64,000 bases of DNA, taken from positions 3,968,001 through 4,032,000 of the forward strand of contig NZ_CP107845.1 of the NCBI RefSeq assembly GCF_041431415.1. Reading direction: 5' to 3'. Below, piece after piece: positions 1 through 7,944 of the stretch. Below the pieces are notes generated by a model. It was given only the letters and a program-made list of their open reading frames with translations, made no database searches and was not told the DNA's origin. Each line of letters opens with the position of its first letter. Positions within the stretch are counted from its first letter, which is position 1. Position numbers and translations under genes: made by a program. The stretch comes from Streptomyces sp. NBC_00513. GTDB taxonomy: Bacteria > Actinomycetota > Actinomycetes > Streptomycetales > Streptomycetaceae.

Positions 1-514
1 ACGCGCGCTCGGCGGCGGCCGGGTCGGTCGCGAAGCCGCTGACCACCTCGACGAGCGGGAGCAGCGGGGCGGGGTTGAAGAAGTGCAGGCCGAGGAAGCG
101 GCCGGGGTGCGCGAGTCCCGCGGCGATCTCCGTCACGGAGAGGGAGGAGGTGTTGGTGGCCAGCAGCGCGTCCGGCGAAACCACCTCTTCGAGCGCGGCG
201 AAGAGCGCGCGCTTGACGGTGACGTCCTCGACGACGGCCTCGATGACGAGTGCGGCGTCGGCGAGGTCCGCGAGGTCGCGTGCGCAGCCGATCCGGCCGA
301 TCGCGTCGTCGGCCTCGGCGCGGTCCAGGCGCCCCTTGGCGACCATGCGCTCGACGCGGTCCTGCACGAGGCCGAGACCGTCCCGCGCGAGGGATTCGTT
401 GACGTCGTGGATCAGCACCGGGTGACCTGCGAGGAGGGCGACCTGGGCGATGCCCTGCCCCATCGTGCCGGCGCCGATGACCGCCACAGTGCGGGACCGC
501 TCGATTGCTGTCAT
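1..514 (-). CDS. paaH: 3-hydroxyacyl-CoA dehydrogenase (PaaH-type), C-terminus outside window
   Basis: NAD-dependent 3-hydroxyacyl-CoA dehydrogenase, expected to oxidise a beta-hydroxy acyl-CoA late in phenylacetate breakdown or in general beta-oxidation. Only the first 171 codons are in the window. The ATG at 514 opens MTAIERSRTVAVIGAGTMGQ, with the Rossmann glycine motif GAGTMGQG at residues 14-21. The family motif LHFFNPAPLLPLVEVV lies near residue 139, and the NTSSLSVTE segment that holds the substrate-binding Asn/Ser precedes it. The gene diverges from paaN across 167 bp that contain a putative PaaR operator, which supports the phenylacetate assignment over a 3-hydroxybutyryl-CoA dehydrogenase of other pathways. 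The exact substrate is inferred. Confidence 0.85.
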   Translation of the reverse strand, partial: MTAIERSRTVAVIGAGTMGQGIAQVALLAGHPVLIHDVNESLARDGLGLVQDRVERMVAKGRLDRAEADDAIGRIGCARDLADLADAALVIEAVVEDVTVKRALFAALEEVVSPDALLATNTSSLSVTEIAAGLAHPGRFLGLHFFNPAPLLPLVEVVSGFATDPAAAERA

Positions 515-566
515 GACCCGATCCTCCCGCACCGACTTGTCCACAGGTCCGCCGGGCCCTCTTGTC

Positions 567-584
567 CCGACCGATCGTTCGGTT
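567..584. promoter_or_regulatory. Putative PaaR (TetR-family) operator, paaH-paaN intergenic region
   Basis: The 18-mer ccgaccgatcgttcggtt has half-sites accga/tcggt separated by 4 bp. Its exact reverse complement occurs at 5349-5366 in front of paaA. Location between two divergent phenylacetate genes and identity to the paaA site support a shared pathway repressor. PaaR, a TetR-type regulator relieved by phenylacetyl-CoA, is known in actinobacteria; no paaR gene lies in this window. A perfect DnaA-box sequence (TTGTCCACA, 537-545) is also in this gap and may be chance. Confidence 0.65.
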
Positions 585-681
585 ACTCTAACTCCAGTCT
601 GCTCTTCTTCACCCGCCCCTGCCGGATCCCAGTCTGCGAACCAGCCCGATCTTGCCCGGCTCAACGAGGAGTTGGTCCCTG

Positions 682-2364
682 ATGGCCGCCGAGCCCACCG
701 TCCCCCAGCTGACCGAGAAGCACCGTCCCACCCTGGACCAGGCGCTGTCGGCCATCCGCACCCGCGCCTACTGGTCCCCGCATCCCGAGCACCCCAAGGC
801 CTACGGGGAGACCGCCCCGGCCGACGGGCTCGCGGCGTTCGAGGCCCTGCGCGGCACCCGTTTCGAACTCGACCAGCCCGGCACCGACGGCTGGACGGGC
901 GGCGAGGTGTCCCCGTACGGCCCCGAGCTGGGCGTCGAGTACCCGCACGCCGACCCGGAGGTGCTGCTGCCCGCGATGCGCGCGGGCATGGGCGCCTGGC
1001 GGGACGCCGGTCCCGAGACCCGCGCCGTGGTCTGCGTCGAGATCCTCGCCCGGATCTCGGCCCGCACGCACGAGTTCGCCCACGCGGTGATGCACACCAG
1101 CGGCCAGGCCTTCATGATGGCGTTCCAGGCGGGCGGCCCCCACGCGCAGGACCGCGGTCTGGAGGCCGTGGCCTACGCGTACGAGGAGCAGACCCGCGTC
1201 CCGGGGCAGACCGACTGGGAGAAGCCGCAGGGCAAGAAGGACCCGCTCAAGCTCGGCAAGACGTTCACCGCCGTGCCGCGCGGCATCGCGCTGATGATCG
1301 GCTGCAACACCTTCCCCACCTGGAACGGCTACCCGGGCCTGTTCGCCTCCCTGGCCACCGGCAACGCCGTCCTGGTGAAGCCGCACCCCCGGGCGATCCT
1401 CCCGCTCGCGCTGACGGTGCGGGTGGCCCGCGAGGTCCTCGCCGAGGCCGGCTTCGACCCGAACCTGGTGGCGCTGGCGGTGGAGCGGCCGGGCGAGGGC
1501 ATCGCCAAGACGCTCGCCGTGCGCCCCGAGATCAAGCTGATCGACTACACCGGCTCCACGGAGTTCGGCGACTGGCTGGAGGCCAACGCCCGCCAGGCGC
1601 AGGTGTACACGGAGAAGGCCGGCGTGAACACCGTCGTCCTCGACTCCACGGACGACTACAAGGGCATGCTGTCCAACCTGGCGTTCTCGCTGTCCCTCTA
1701 CAGCGGCCAGATGTGCACCACCCCGCAGAACCTGCTGATCCCGCGCGAGGGCATCGCCACCGACGCCGGACACAAGACGTACGACGAGGTCGTGGCCGAC
1801 CTCGCGGCCTCGGTCGGCGGCCTGCTGGGCGACGACGCCCGGGCCAACGCCCTGCTGGGCGCGCTGGTCAACCCGGACGTCAAGGCCCGGCTGGAGGCGG
1901 CGGCCGGACTGGGCGAGGTCGCGCTGGCCTCGCGGGAGGTCGCGAACCCGGAGTTCCCGGACGCGGTGGTCCGCACGCCGGTGATGGTCAAGCTGGACGC
2001 CGCCAAGGCCGACCCGGAGGCCCCCTACCTCTCGGAGTGCTTCGGCCCGGTGTCGTTCGCGGTCGCGGTCGACTCCACGGCCGACGCACTGGAGCTGCTG
2101 CGCCGCACGGTGCGGGAGAAGGGCGCGATGACCGTGGGCGCGTACACCACGTCCGCGGACACCGAGCGGGCCGTCGAGGCGGTCTGTCTGGAGGAGTCGG
2201 CGCAGCTGTCGCTGAACCTGACCGGCGGGGTCTTCGTCAACCAGACGGCGGCCTTCTCGGACTTCCACGGCTCCGGCGGCAACCCGGCCGCCAACGCGGC
2301 CTTGTGCGACGGCGCCTTCGTCGCGAACCGGTTCCGGGTGGTGGAGGTCCGCCGCCAGGCCTAG
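682..2364 (+). CDS. paaN: Phenylacetic acid degradation protein PaaN (aldehyde dehydrogenase family)
   Basis: Aldehyde-dehydrogenase-fold protein of 560 aa, expected to oxidise the ring-opened semialdehyde-CoA intermediate of the aerobic phenylacetyl-CoA pathway. The region around GQMCTTPQNLL holds the likely catalytic Cys, and the glycine-rich YTGSTEFGDWLE matches the ALDH nucleotide-binding loop. At 560 aa it lacks the C-terminal MaoC-like hydratase domain of the longer E. coli PaaZ, as expected for the actinobacterial PaaN type. The ATG at 682 is preferred over an upstream GTG at 652 because a GAGGAG Shine-Dalgarno sequence precedes it. Its TAG stop lies in a CTAG that is one copy of the target duplication of the adjacent MITE-like element. 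Transcription is divergent from paaH under a putative PaaR operator. Confidence 0.9.
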   Translation: MAAEPTVPQLTEKHRPTLDQALSAIRTRAYWSPHPEHPKAYGETAPADGLAAFEALRGTRFELDQPGTDGWTGGEVSPYGPELGVEYPHADPEVLLPAMRAGMGAWRDAGPETRAVVCVEILARISARTHEFAHAVMHTSGQAFMMAFQAGGPHAQDRGLEAVAYAYEEQTRVPGQTDWEKPQGKKDPLKLGKTFTAVPRGIALMIGCNTFPTWNGYPGLFASLATGNAVLVKPHPRAILPLALTVRVAREVLAEAGFDPNLVALAVERPGEGIAKTLAVRPEIKLIDYTGSTEFGDWLEANARQAQVYTEKAGVNTVVLDSTDDYKGMLSNLAFSLSLYSGQMCTTPQNLLIPREGIATDAGHKTYDEVVADLAASVGGLLGDDARANALLGALVNPDVKARLEAAAGLGEVALASREVANPEFPDAVVRTPVMVKLDAAKADPEAPYLSECFGPVSFAVAVDSTADALELLRRTVREKGAMTVGAYTTSADTERAVEAVCLEESAQLSLNLTGGVFVNQTAAFSDFHGSGGNPAANAALCDGAFVANRFRVVEVRRQA

Positions 2365-2528
2365 GTCCTGTCGCCAAAGTGGCGCCGGTAGGGCCCGCGG
2401 TGTCCGGTGCCGTGCATCGCAAGGCGGAGGGGCTCCCGTGTACTGGACGTACTCGGGTGCCCCGACAACGCGGCGAGGTGCGGTACCGGGCGCCGCGGGC
2501 CAGGCGAGACTTTGACGACAGGGCCTAG
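2361..2528. mobile_element. MITE-like element of 160 bp with CTAG target duplication
   Basis: The element core is 2365-2524. Its ends are imperfect inverted repeats: the left end reads gtcctgtcgccaaagt and the right end, read inward, gccctgtcgtcaaagt, with 18 of the first 22 positions matching. It is flanked on both sides by CTAG (2361-2364 and 2525-2528), consistent with a 4-bp target duplication as made by some IS5-group elements. It encodes no transposase and no convincing protein. Each CTAG copy supplies a stop codon: paaN ends in the left one and the convergent RNA methyltransferase ends in the right one. Similar sequences are, as far as I recall, dispersed in Streptomyces genomes; that is from memory, not from a search. 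Confidence 0.7.
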
Positions 2529-3307
2529 ACCCGGTCGGGGTGGGCCTGGTCGAGGTGGGGCCCGCCCCAGTGGAAGAGGGCCATGGCCACGCTGGTGGCC
2601 AGGTTGTAGCTGGAGACCTGCGGCCGCATCGGCAGGGACACCAGGTGATCGGCGCGGGCCCGCAGCTCAGGCGAGATCCCGTGGCGTTCCGAGCCGAAGG
2701 CGAGCAGGGCGTCGTCCGGGAGGGTGAGGGCACGGATGTCCTCGCCCTCCGGGTCGAGCGCGTACAGCGGCCCGGGCGGCAGGGTCTCCAGTTCGACCCG
2801 GTCGACGGTGGTCGCGTAGTGCAGGCCGGCCCCGGCCCGGACCACGTTGGGGTGCCAGGGGTCGAGGTCTCCGCGCGTGACCACCCCGGTGGCGCCGAAG
2901 CCGGCGGCGAGCCGGACGACGGCGCCCACGTTGCCGAGGTTGCGCGGGTTGTCCAGGACCACGATCGGGGCGGTGCGGCCCGGCCGGCGCAGCGCCTCAC
3001 GGCCCGCCTCGCGGTCCGGTCGCACGGCGAGCGCGGCCACCCCGGTGGGGTGCCCCCGGGCCAGCAACCCCTTGAGTTCCGTCCCGCGCACCAGCCCGCG
3101 GACCCGCGCCTCCACGTCCGGGGCCAGCTCGGCGGCCAGCGCCCCGACGGCCTCGGGATCGTCGGCGACGACGGCTTCCACCCGGGCACCGAAGCGCAGC
3201 GCGTGCTTCAGCGCGTGGAACCCGTCGAGCAGGACCACGTCCTCCCGCCCGGCGGCCTCCCGCCACTCCCGCGCGACCTGTCCGGGGTCCCCGTGCTGCT
3301 CACTCAT
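2525..3307 (-). CDS. TrmH/SpoU-family RNA 2'-O-methyltransferase
   Basis: SPOUT-class S-adenosylmethionine-dependent RNA methyltransferase of 260 aa, probably acting on rRNA or tRNA ribose. All three SPOUT motifs are present: NPRNLGN with the catalytic Arg (motif 1), FGSERHGIS (motif 2) and SLPMRPQVSSYNLATSVAMA (motif 3), in the expected C-terminal order. The first ~100 residues form the RNA-binding N-terminal domain. The ATG start at 3307 lies 51 bp from the stop of the HTTM gene, so the three minus-strand genes may be co-transcribed. The stop codon is in the right-hand CTAG of the MITE-like element. Target nucleotide is unknown. Confidence 0.85.
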   Translation of the reverse strand: MSEQHGDPGQVAREWREAAGREDVVLLDGFHALKHALRFGARVEAVVADDPEAVGALAAELAPDVEARVRGLVRGTELKGLLARGHPTGVAALAVRPDREAGREALRRPGRTAPIVVLDNPRNLGNVGAVVRLAAGFGATGVVTRGDLDPWHPNVVRAGAGLHYATTVDRVELETLPPGPLYALDPEGEDIRALTLPDDALLAFGSERHGISPELRARADHLVSLPMRPQVSSYNLATSVAMALFHWGGPHLDQAHPDRV

Positions 3308-3358
3308 ACCGCCGACCCTACGGGCCGCGCACGGGCCCCGGGACCGGCGGGCGCCCTG

Positions 3359-4558
3359 TCAGCGCGCGACCTCGGCCGGGATCGGGGTCGGGGCGTCGAG
3401 CGGGCCCGGCGGCGGCTCCGAGGCGGCCCGGTCGCGCCGGCGCGCGGCGCCCGCACGAGCGCCGAGCCAGACGAGGAACACCGTCGGCAGGAACACCGCG
3501 TCGGCCGCGATCATGGCCAGCGAGAAGAACGGCAGGCCGAGCAGCACCGCGATCCCGGCGTGCTCCAGCATCATCACCGCGAGCAGCACGTTCTTGATCC
3601 GCCGGTTGAACAGCGTGAACGGGAACGCGACCTGGACCGCGACCGTCCCGTAGGTCAGCAGCATCACCAGGGTCCCGCTGCCCGCCAGCACCCCGGACAG
3701 CCCCGGCCACGGGGTGAAGTAGTCCAGGCCCAGCGGGTAGTACAGCGCGGTGCCGTCCTGCCAGCGCGAGCCCTGGATCTTGTACCAGCCCGCAGTGGCG
3801 TAGATCAGACAGACCTCCGCCATGATCACCAGCATCCCCGCGTTGTGCAGCAGGTTCGCCAGCACGTCGAGGACGGCCCGGCCCTCCCCCTCCGGCTCGA
3901 AGCGGTCGACGAGCCACCACAGCCCGAGCACCACCCACACCGTCGCGAACGCGGCGAGCCAGCCCGCGCCGAACCTCCCGGTCACCGCCCCGTAGGCGAA
4001 GAGCAGCCCGAGCACGCTCCACAGCACGGGCCCCGCCGCACCGGCCGAGGCCGAGCCGCGCAGCCGCGCCCGGCGGGCGTCCAGGGACCAGACCCGCGCG
4101 CAGCGGGTGAGCACGAGGTACATCGCCATCAGGTGGATGACGTTGTCCCCGCCGTCCCCCATGAAGACGCTGCGGTTCTGGAGGGACAGCACGCCGATCA
4201 TGAAGAGCACGGACGTCGCCCGGGTCCGCCAGCCCAGCATCAGCAGCACGCTCGCGAGCACGGAGAGCCCGTAGACGAGCTCGAACCACCAGGTCGCGTC
4301 GGACCACATCAGCACCGTGAAGGCCCGGTTCGAGGCGATCAGCCGCTCGGCCATCCCCCAGCTCCAGGGGCCGTCGGGCCCGTACAGCTCGTGCCGGTGC
4401 GGGAACTCCCGCAGCAGGAAGAACAGCCAGGTCGCGGAGAACCCGATGCGCACCACGGCGCTCTGGTACGGCCCCAGCGCCCGGCCGGTGACCTGCGCCA
4501 AGGCCTGCCCGGCGGCCGCGCGGGCACGGCTGCGCGCGCTCGGCCTCAGACCGTCCAC
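3359..4558 (-). CDS. HTTM-domain integral membrane protein
   Basis: Polytopic membrane protein of about 399 aa related to the horizontally transferred transmembrane (HTTM) domain of vitamin K-dependent gamma-carboxylases. Segments such as ATWLFFLLREF, SVLASVLLMLGW, LLTYGTVAVQVAF and IAVLLGLPFFSLAMIAADAVF are hydrophobic, giving roughly eight or more membrane spans, and the WYKIQGSRWQDGTALYYPLG stretch is typical of bacterial HTTM proteins. The GTG at 4558 (or the adjacent GTG at 4561) is chosen because GGGAG lies just upstream; a longer ATG start at 4609 would overlap the preceding gene more. It overlaps the 3' end of the DUF5819 gene, so the two are translationally coupled, as is common in Streptomyces. 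The biochemical role is not established. Confidence 0.8.
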   Translation of the reverse strand: MDGLRPSARSRARAAAGQALAQVTGRALGPYQSAVVRIGFSATWLFFLLREFPHRHELYGPDGPWSWGMAERLIASNRAFTVLMWSDATWWFELVYGLSVLASVLLMLGWRTRATSVLFMIGVLSLQNRSVFMGDGGDNVIHLMAMYLVLTRCARVWSLDARRARLRGSASAGAAGPVLWSVLGLLFAYGAVTGRFGAGWLAAFATVWVVLGLWWLVDRFEPEGEGRAVLDVLANLLHNAGMLVIMAEVCLIYATAGWYKIQGSRWQDGTALYYPLGLDYFTPWPGLSGVLAGSGTLVMLLTYGTVAVQVAFPFTLFNRRIKNVLLAVMMLEHAGIAVLLGLPFFSLAMIAADAVFLPTVFLVWLGARAGAARRRDRAASEPPPGPLDAPTPIPAEVAR

Positions 4559-5265
4559 CACGGCAGCTCCCGGTAGTAGGTCCGGGTGTCGCTCTGCTCG
4601 TCGCTCCATTTCGGCACGGCCACGGCGGTCGTCGCCGAACGCAACTGGATGCGTACGATCCGGTCCTCCCGATCCCGGGGCGCCAGCCGGTCCATCGCGA
4701 TGCGGCGCAGGTACTCCTCCGACAGCGCGCCGCGCTCGCCGTTCGGCTTGTTGTTCTCGTCGTGGGAGCCGGTGAAGAAGTCCCAGGCCCGCCGCAGCTC
4801 GTTCTGCTCGGTGTGGCTCGGCAGCAGGCTGTGGCGGATCGCCGCGCCGTCCTCGGCGGACAGGTCGCGCCAGCCGCCGGTGGTCAGCCCGCCGTCCGAG
4901 GCCCGTACCTGGGTCCGTACCTGGACCGCGATGTTCTGCTGGAGGGGGTTGGGGGCGAAGAGCTTCCAGTTCTGTTCGAACTCGGGGTAGATCCAGGCGT
5001 CGATCGTGCTCGCGTGCCGCTTGCTGAGCGTGTTGGACGGGGCCACGTGCAGGAAGACGGCCGCGAGGTGCCCGCAGGCGGCCACGGCGACGATCCCCAG
5101 CGCGAGGGCCACGACCACCCGGTACGGGGTGGACAGACCGGCGATCCCGGGCGCCCTGGGCGGCGGCGCGACGACCGGCGGGCCGGCCTCGGTGTCCGCG
5201 GGCGCACCCGGCGTGAGAGCCTCCGGAACGGGCTGTTCCGAAGGCTCGCGCTCGTTCGAATCCAT
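4546..5265 (-). CDS. DUF5819-family membrane-anchored protein
   Basis: Protein of 239 aa with a Pro/Glu-rich cytoplasmic N-terminus, one membrane span at about residues 50-72 (VVVALALGIVAVAACGHLAAV) and an extracytoplasmic domain containing WKLFAPNPLQQNIAVQVRTQ. That FAPNP-type motif characterises DUF5819 proteins, which regularly pair with HTTM genes in actinobacteria. The ATG at 5265 is preceded by a G-rich ribosome site. The 3' end overlaps the start of the downstream HTTM gene, suggesting a two-protein membrane complex. Function is unknown; partnership is inferred from conserved coupling. Confidence 0.75.
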   Translation of the reverse strand: MDSNEREPSEQPVPEALTPGAPADTEAGPPVVAPPPRAPGIAGLSTPYRVVVALALGIVAVAACGHLAAVFLHVAPSNTLSKRHASTIDAWIYPEFEQNWKLFAPNPLQQNIAVQVRTQVRASDGGLTTGGWRDLSAEDGAAIRHSLLPSHTEQNELRRAWDFFTGSHDENNKPNGERGALSEEYLRRIAMDRLAPRDREDRIVRIQLRSATTAVAVPKWSDEQSDTRTYYRELPWWTV

Positions 5266-5348
5266 CCCGCCCCGATCATCCGGCTTCCACAGGGTTGCCC
5301 ACAGAGGTTGACACCCTACGGGCCGTCGTCTCACCATTGAAGAGGACG

Positions 5349-5366
5349 AACCGAACGATCGGTCGG
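5349..5366. promoter_or_regulatory. Putative PaaR operator upstream of paaA
   Basis: The 18-mer aaccgaacgatcggtcgg is the exact reverse complement of the site at 567-584. Its 3' end is 46 bp before the paaA ATG, where a repressor would block the promoter. A further tcgg repeat follows directly, extending the site. Confidence 0.65.
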
Positions 5367-5412
5367 TCGGGTGACCGGCGGCCGGCCGACAAACTCTGAC
5401 AGGGAGCCCGCA

Positions 5413-6417
5413 ATGGTCACAGTGACCCCGGAGTCCGGGCAGGACGAAGCCCTGGGGACCGACCTCGGGGCACAGCTGGCGGCTGCCTTCGACGCCGCCG
5501 TGGCGGCGGACGAGCGAGTGGAGCCGCGCGACTGGATGCCCGACGAGTACCGCGCCTCCCTGGTCCGCCAGATGGCCCAGCACGCGCATTCCGAGATCAT
5601 CGGCATGCAGCCCGAGGCCAACTGGATCACCCGCGCGCCCTCGCTCCGCCGCAAGGCGATCCTGATGGCCAAGGTCCAGGACGAGGCCGGCCACGGCCTG
5701 TACCTGTACAGCGCCGCGGAAACCCTCGGCACCAGCCGCGACGAACTCCTCGACAAGCTCCACTCGGGCAAGCAGAAGTATTCGTCGATCTTCAACTACC
5801 CCACCCTGACCTGGGCCGACGTCGGCGCGATCGGCTGGCTCGTGGACGGCGCGGCCATCACCAACCAGGTTCCGATCTGCCGCTGCTCCTACGGCCCGTA
5901 CGCCCGCGCCATGGTCCGGATCTGCAAGGAGGAGTCCTTCCACCAGCGCCAGGGCTTCGAGCTGCTGATGGCGCTCTCGAAGGGCACCGAGGAGCAGCAC
6001 GCGATGGCGCAGGACGCCGTCGACCGCTGGTGGTGGCCCTCGCTCATGATGTTCGGCCCGCCGGACGACGAGTCGGCGCACTCCGCGCAGTCCATGGCCT
6101 GGCGGATCAAGCGGCACTCCAATGACGAGCTGCGCCGGCGCTTCGTGGACATCGCCGTGCCGCAGGCCGAGGCGCTGGGCCTGACGCTGCCCGACCCGGA
6201 CATCAAGTGGAACGAGGAGAGCGGACACCACGACTTCGGCGCCATCGACTGGGCCGAGTTCTGGGACGTCCTCAAGGGCAACGGCCCCTGCAACGAGGAA
6301 CGCCTCACGCGCCGCCGCACGGCCCACGAGGAAGGCGCCTGGGTCCGCGACGCGGCCGCGGCGTACGCCGAGAAGCAAGCGAGCAAGGCAAGCACCGAAA
6401 GCGAGGCACGGGTATGA
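5413..6417 (+). CDS. paaA: 1,2-phenylacetyl-CoA epoxidase subunit PaaA (catalytic)
   Basis: Catalytic di-iron subunit of the PaaABC(D)E multicomponent monooxygenase, which epoxidises the aromatic ring of phenylacetyl-CoA. The 334-aa protein carries the ferritin-like metal ligands: Glu61 in [13 protein letters not shown] at 90-94 and EESFH at 173-177. The ATG at 5413 follows AGGGAG; an upstream GTG at 5371 lies within the operator/promoter and is less likely. It heads paaABCDE, in which every junction overlaps by 4 bp or abuts, so expression is strongly coupled. A putative PaaR operator lies 46 bp upstream. Confidence 0.95.
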   Translation: MVTVTPESGQDEALGTDLGAQLAAAFDAAVAADERVEPRDWMPDEYRASLVRQMAQHAHSEIIGMQPEANWITRAPSLRRKAILMAKVQDEAGHGLYLYSAAETLGTSRDELLDKLHSGKQKYSSIFNYPTLTWADVGAIGWLVDGAAITNQVPICRCSYGPYARAMVRICKEESFHQRQGFELLMALSKGTEEQHAMAQDAVDRWWWPSLMMFGPPDDESAHSAQSMAWRIKRHSNDELRRRFVDIAVPQAEALGLTLPDPDIKWNEESGHHDFGAIDWAEFWDVLKGNGPCNEERLTRRRTAHEEGAWVRDAAAAYAEKQASKASTESEARV

Positions 6418-6698
6418 CGCAGAACTGGCCCCTGTGGGAGGTGTTCGTGCGCTCACGCCGCGGCCTCTCGCACACGCACGCCGGAAGTCTCCACGCACCG
6501 GACGCGGAGATGGCCCTGCGCAACGCCCGTGACCTGTACACGCGGCGCAACGAGGGCGTCTCGATCTGGGTGGTGCCCTCCACCGGGATCACCGCCTCGT
6601 CCCCCGACGAGCGCGACCCGTTCTTCGCCCCGTCCGCGGACAAGCCGTACCGGCACCCCACCTTCTACGAGATCCCCGAGGGGGTGCGTCACCTGTGA
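6414..6698 (+). CDS. paaB: 1,2-phenylacetyl-CoA epoxidase subunit PaaB
   Basis: Small structural subunit (94 aa) of phenylacetyl-CoA epoxidase, needed to assemble the larger PaaAC complexes. The sequence [20 protein letters not shown] and the following [16 protein letters not shown] are characteristic of PaaB. The ATG overlaps the paaA stop in ATGA. Length is normal for the family. Confidence 0.93.
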   Translation: MTQNWPLWEVFVRSRRGLSHTHAGSLHAPDAEMALRNARDLYTRRNEGVSIWVVPSTGITASSPDERDPFFAPSADKPYRHPTFYEIPEGVRHL

Positions 6699-7444
6699 CC
6701 GGCATCGACACCACGACCGAGACCAGCCCCGCCACGCTCCGCGCCGCCACCCTCGCCCTCGGCGACGACGCGCTGATCCTGTCCCACCGCCTCGGCGAGT
6801 GGGCGGGCGACGCCCCCGTCCTGGAGGAGGAGGTCGCCCTCGCCAACATCGCCCTCGACCTGCTCGGACAGGCCCGCGTCCTGCTCTCCATGGCCGGGGA
6901 CGAGGACGAGCTGGCGTTCCTGCGCGACGAGCGGTCCTTCCGCAACCTCCAGCTGGTCGAGCAGCCGAACGGCGACTTCGCCCACACCATCGCCCGCCAG
7001 CTGTACTTCTCCTTCCACCAGCACGAGCTGTACACGGTGCTGGCCGCGGGCGACGGCCCGTTCGCCCCGCTGGCCGCCAAGGCCGTCAAGGAGACCGCCT
7101 ACCACCGCGACCACGCCGAGCAGTGGACGCTGCGGCTCGGTGACGGCACCGAGGAGAGCCGCGCCCGGATGCTGACCGCGCTGACCGCGCTGTGGCGGTA
7201 CACCGGCGAGATGTTCCGGCCGATCGACGGGCTCGACGGCGTGGACTGGCAGGCCCTGGAGCAGCGTTGGCTGGCCGCCGTGGGCGCCGTGCTGGAGCGG
7301 GCCGGGCTCACCCTGCCCGAGGGCCGCCGCACGGGCGCCTGGGCCGCCGGCGCCGGCCGCGAGGGACTGCACACCGAGTCGTTCGGGCGGATGCTCGCGG
7401 AAATGCAGCACCTGCACCGCAGCCACCCCGGAGCGTCGTGGTGA
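6695..7444 (+). CDS. paaC: 1,2-phenylacetyl-CoA epoxidase subunit PaaC (structural)
   Basis: Ferritin-like partner (249 aa) of PaaA. It is paralogous to PaaA and dimerises with it but lacks a working di-iron site in characterised systems. The segments GDDALILSHRLGEWAGDAPVL, ANIALDLLGQARVLL and ETAYHRDHAEQWTLRLGDGT are typical of PaaC. The GTG start overlaps the paaB stop in GTGA, and its own TGA overlaps the GTG of paaD. Confidence 0.93.
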   Translation: MTGIDTTTETSPATLRAATLALGDDALILSHRLGEWAGDAPVLEEEVALANIALDLLGQARVLLSMAGDEDELAFLRDERSFRNLQLVEQPNGDFAHTIARQLYFSFHQHELYTVLAAGDGPFAPLAAKAVKETAYHRDHAEQWTLRLGDGTEESRARMLTALTALWRYTGEMFRPIDGLDGVDWQALEQRWLAAVGAVLERAGLTLPEGRRTGAWAAGAGREGLHTESFGRMLAEMQHLHRSHPGASW

Positions 7445-7944
7445 CCACCGGCACGGGAATGACCCGCCTGGAGACCGAGCTGGCCGACCTGGCCGGGTCG
7501 GTCCCCGACCCGGAGCTGCCCGTCCTCAGCCTCGCCGAGCTCGGCGTCATGCGCGGCGTCCGGATGCACGCCGACGGGCACGTCGAGGTCACCCTCACCC
7601 CGACCTACACCGGCTGCCCGGCCATCGAGGCCATGTCCGACGACATCCGGCGGATCCTGACCGACCACGGCATACCGGAGGTCCGGGTGCGCACGGTCCT
7701 GGCCCCCGCCTGGTCGACCGACGACATCAGCGCCGAAGGGCGCCGCAAGCTGGCCGAGTTCGGCATCGCCCCGCCCCGCCCCCATTCCGCCGGCGGACCG
7801 GTCCCGCTCACCCTGTCGGTCCGCTGCCCCCACTGCGGATCGACCGACACCGAGCTGCTCAGCCGGTTCTCCTCCACCGCGTGCAAGGCACTGCGCCGCT
7901 GTGTCACCTGCCGCGAACCGTTCGACCACTTCAAGGAGCTCTAG
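7441..7944 (+). CDS. paaD: Phenylacetate-CoA oxygenase maturation subunit PaaD
   Basis: MIP18/SufT-type protein (167 aa) required for an active epoxidase, probably in iron-sulfur or di-iron maturation. The N-terminal DUF59 fold is seen in VPDPELPVLSLAELGVMRGV and TLTPTYTGCPAIEAM. The C-terminus has a four-cysteine cluster, CPHCGS followed by CVTC. The GTG start overlaps the paaC stop; an internal ATG a few codons later is an alternative. The TAG stop directly abuts the paaE ATG. Confidence 0.92.
   Translation: MTTGTGMTRLETELADLAGSVPDPELPVLSLAELGVMRGVRMHADGHVEVTLTPTYTGCPAIEAMSDDIRRILTDHGIPEVRVRTVLAPAWSTDDISAEGRRKLAEFGIAPPRPHSAGGPVPLTLSVRCPHCGSTDTELLSRFSSTACKALRRCVTCREPFDHFKEL

Noticed and set aside
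537..545. Perfect DnaA box TTGTCCACA in the paaH-paaN gap
   Set aside because: A single isolated 9-mer; no cluster or second strong site nearby, so not called as a functional element.
450..2528. Long open frames overlapping paaN on both strands (692 aa forward, 842 aa reverse)
   Set aside because: High GC leaves alternative frames open. Their translations are Arg/Pro/Gly-rich without domains, and paaN in this interval is convincing.
5284..5303. DnaA-box-like sequences (ttccaca, ttgcccaca) upstream of the DUF5819 gene
   Set aside because: Both are imperfect and only two; the match level is expected by chance.
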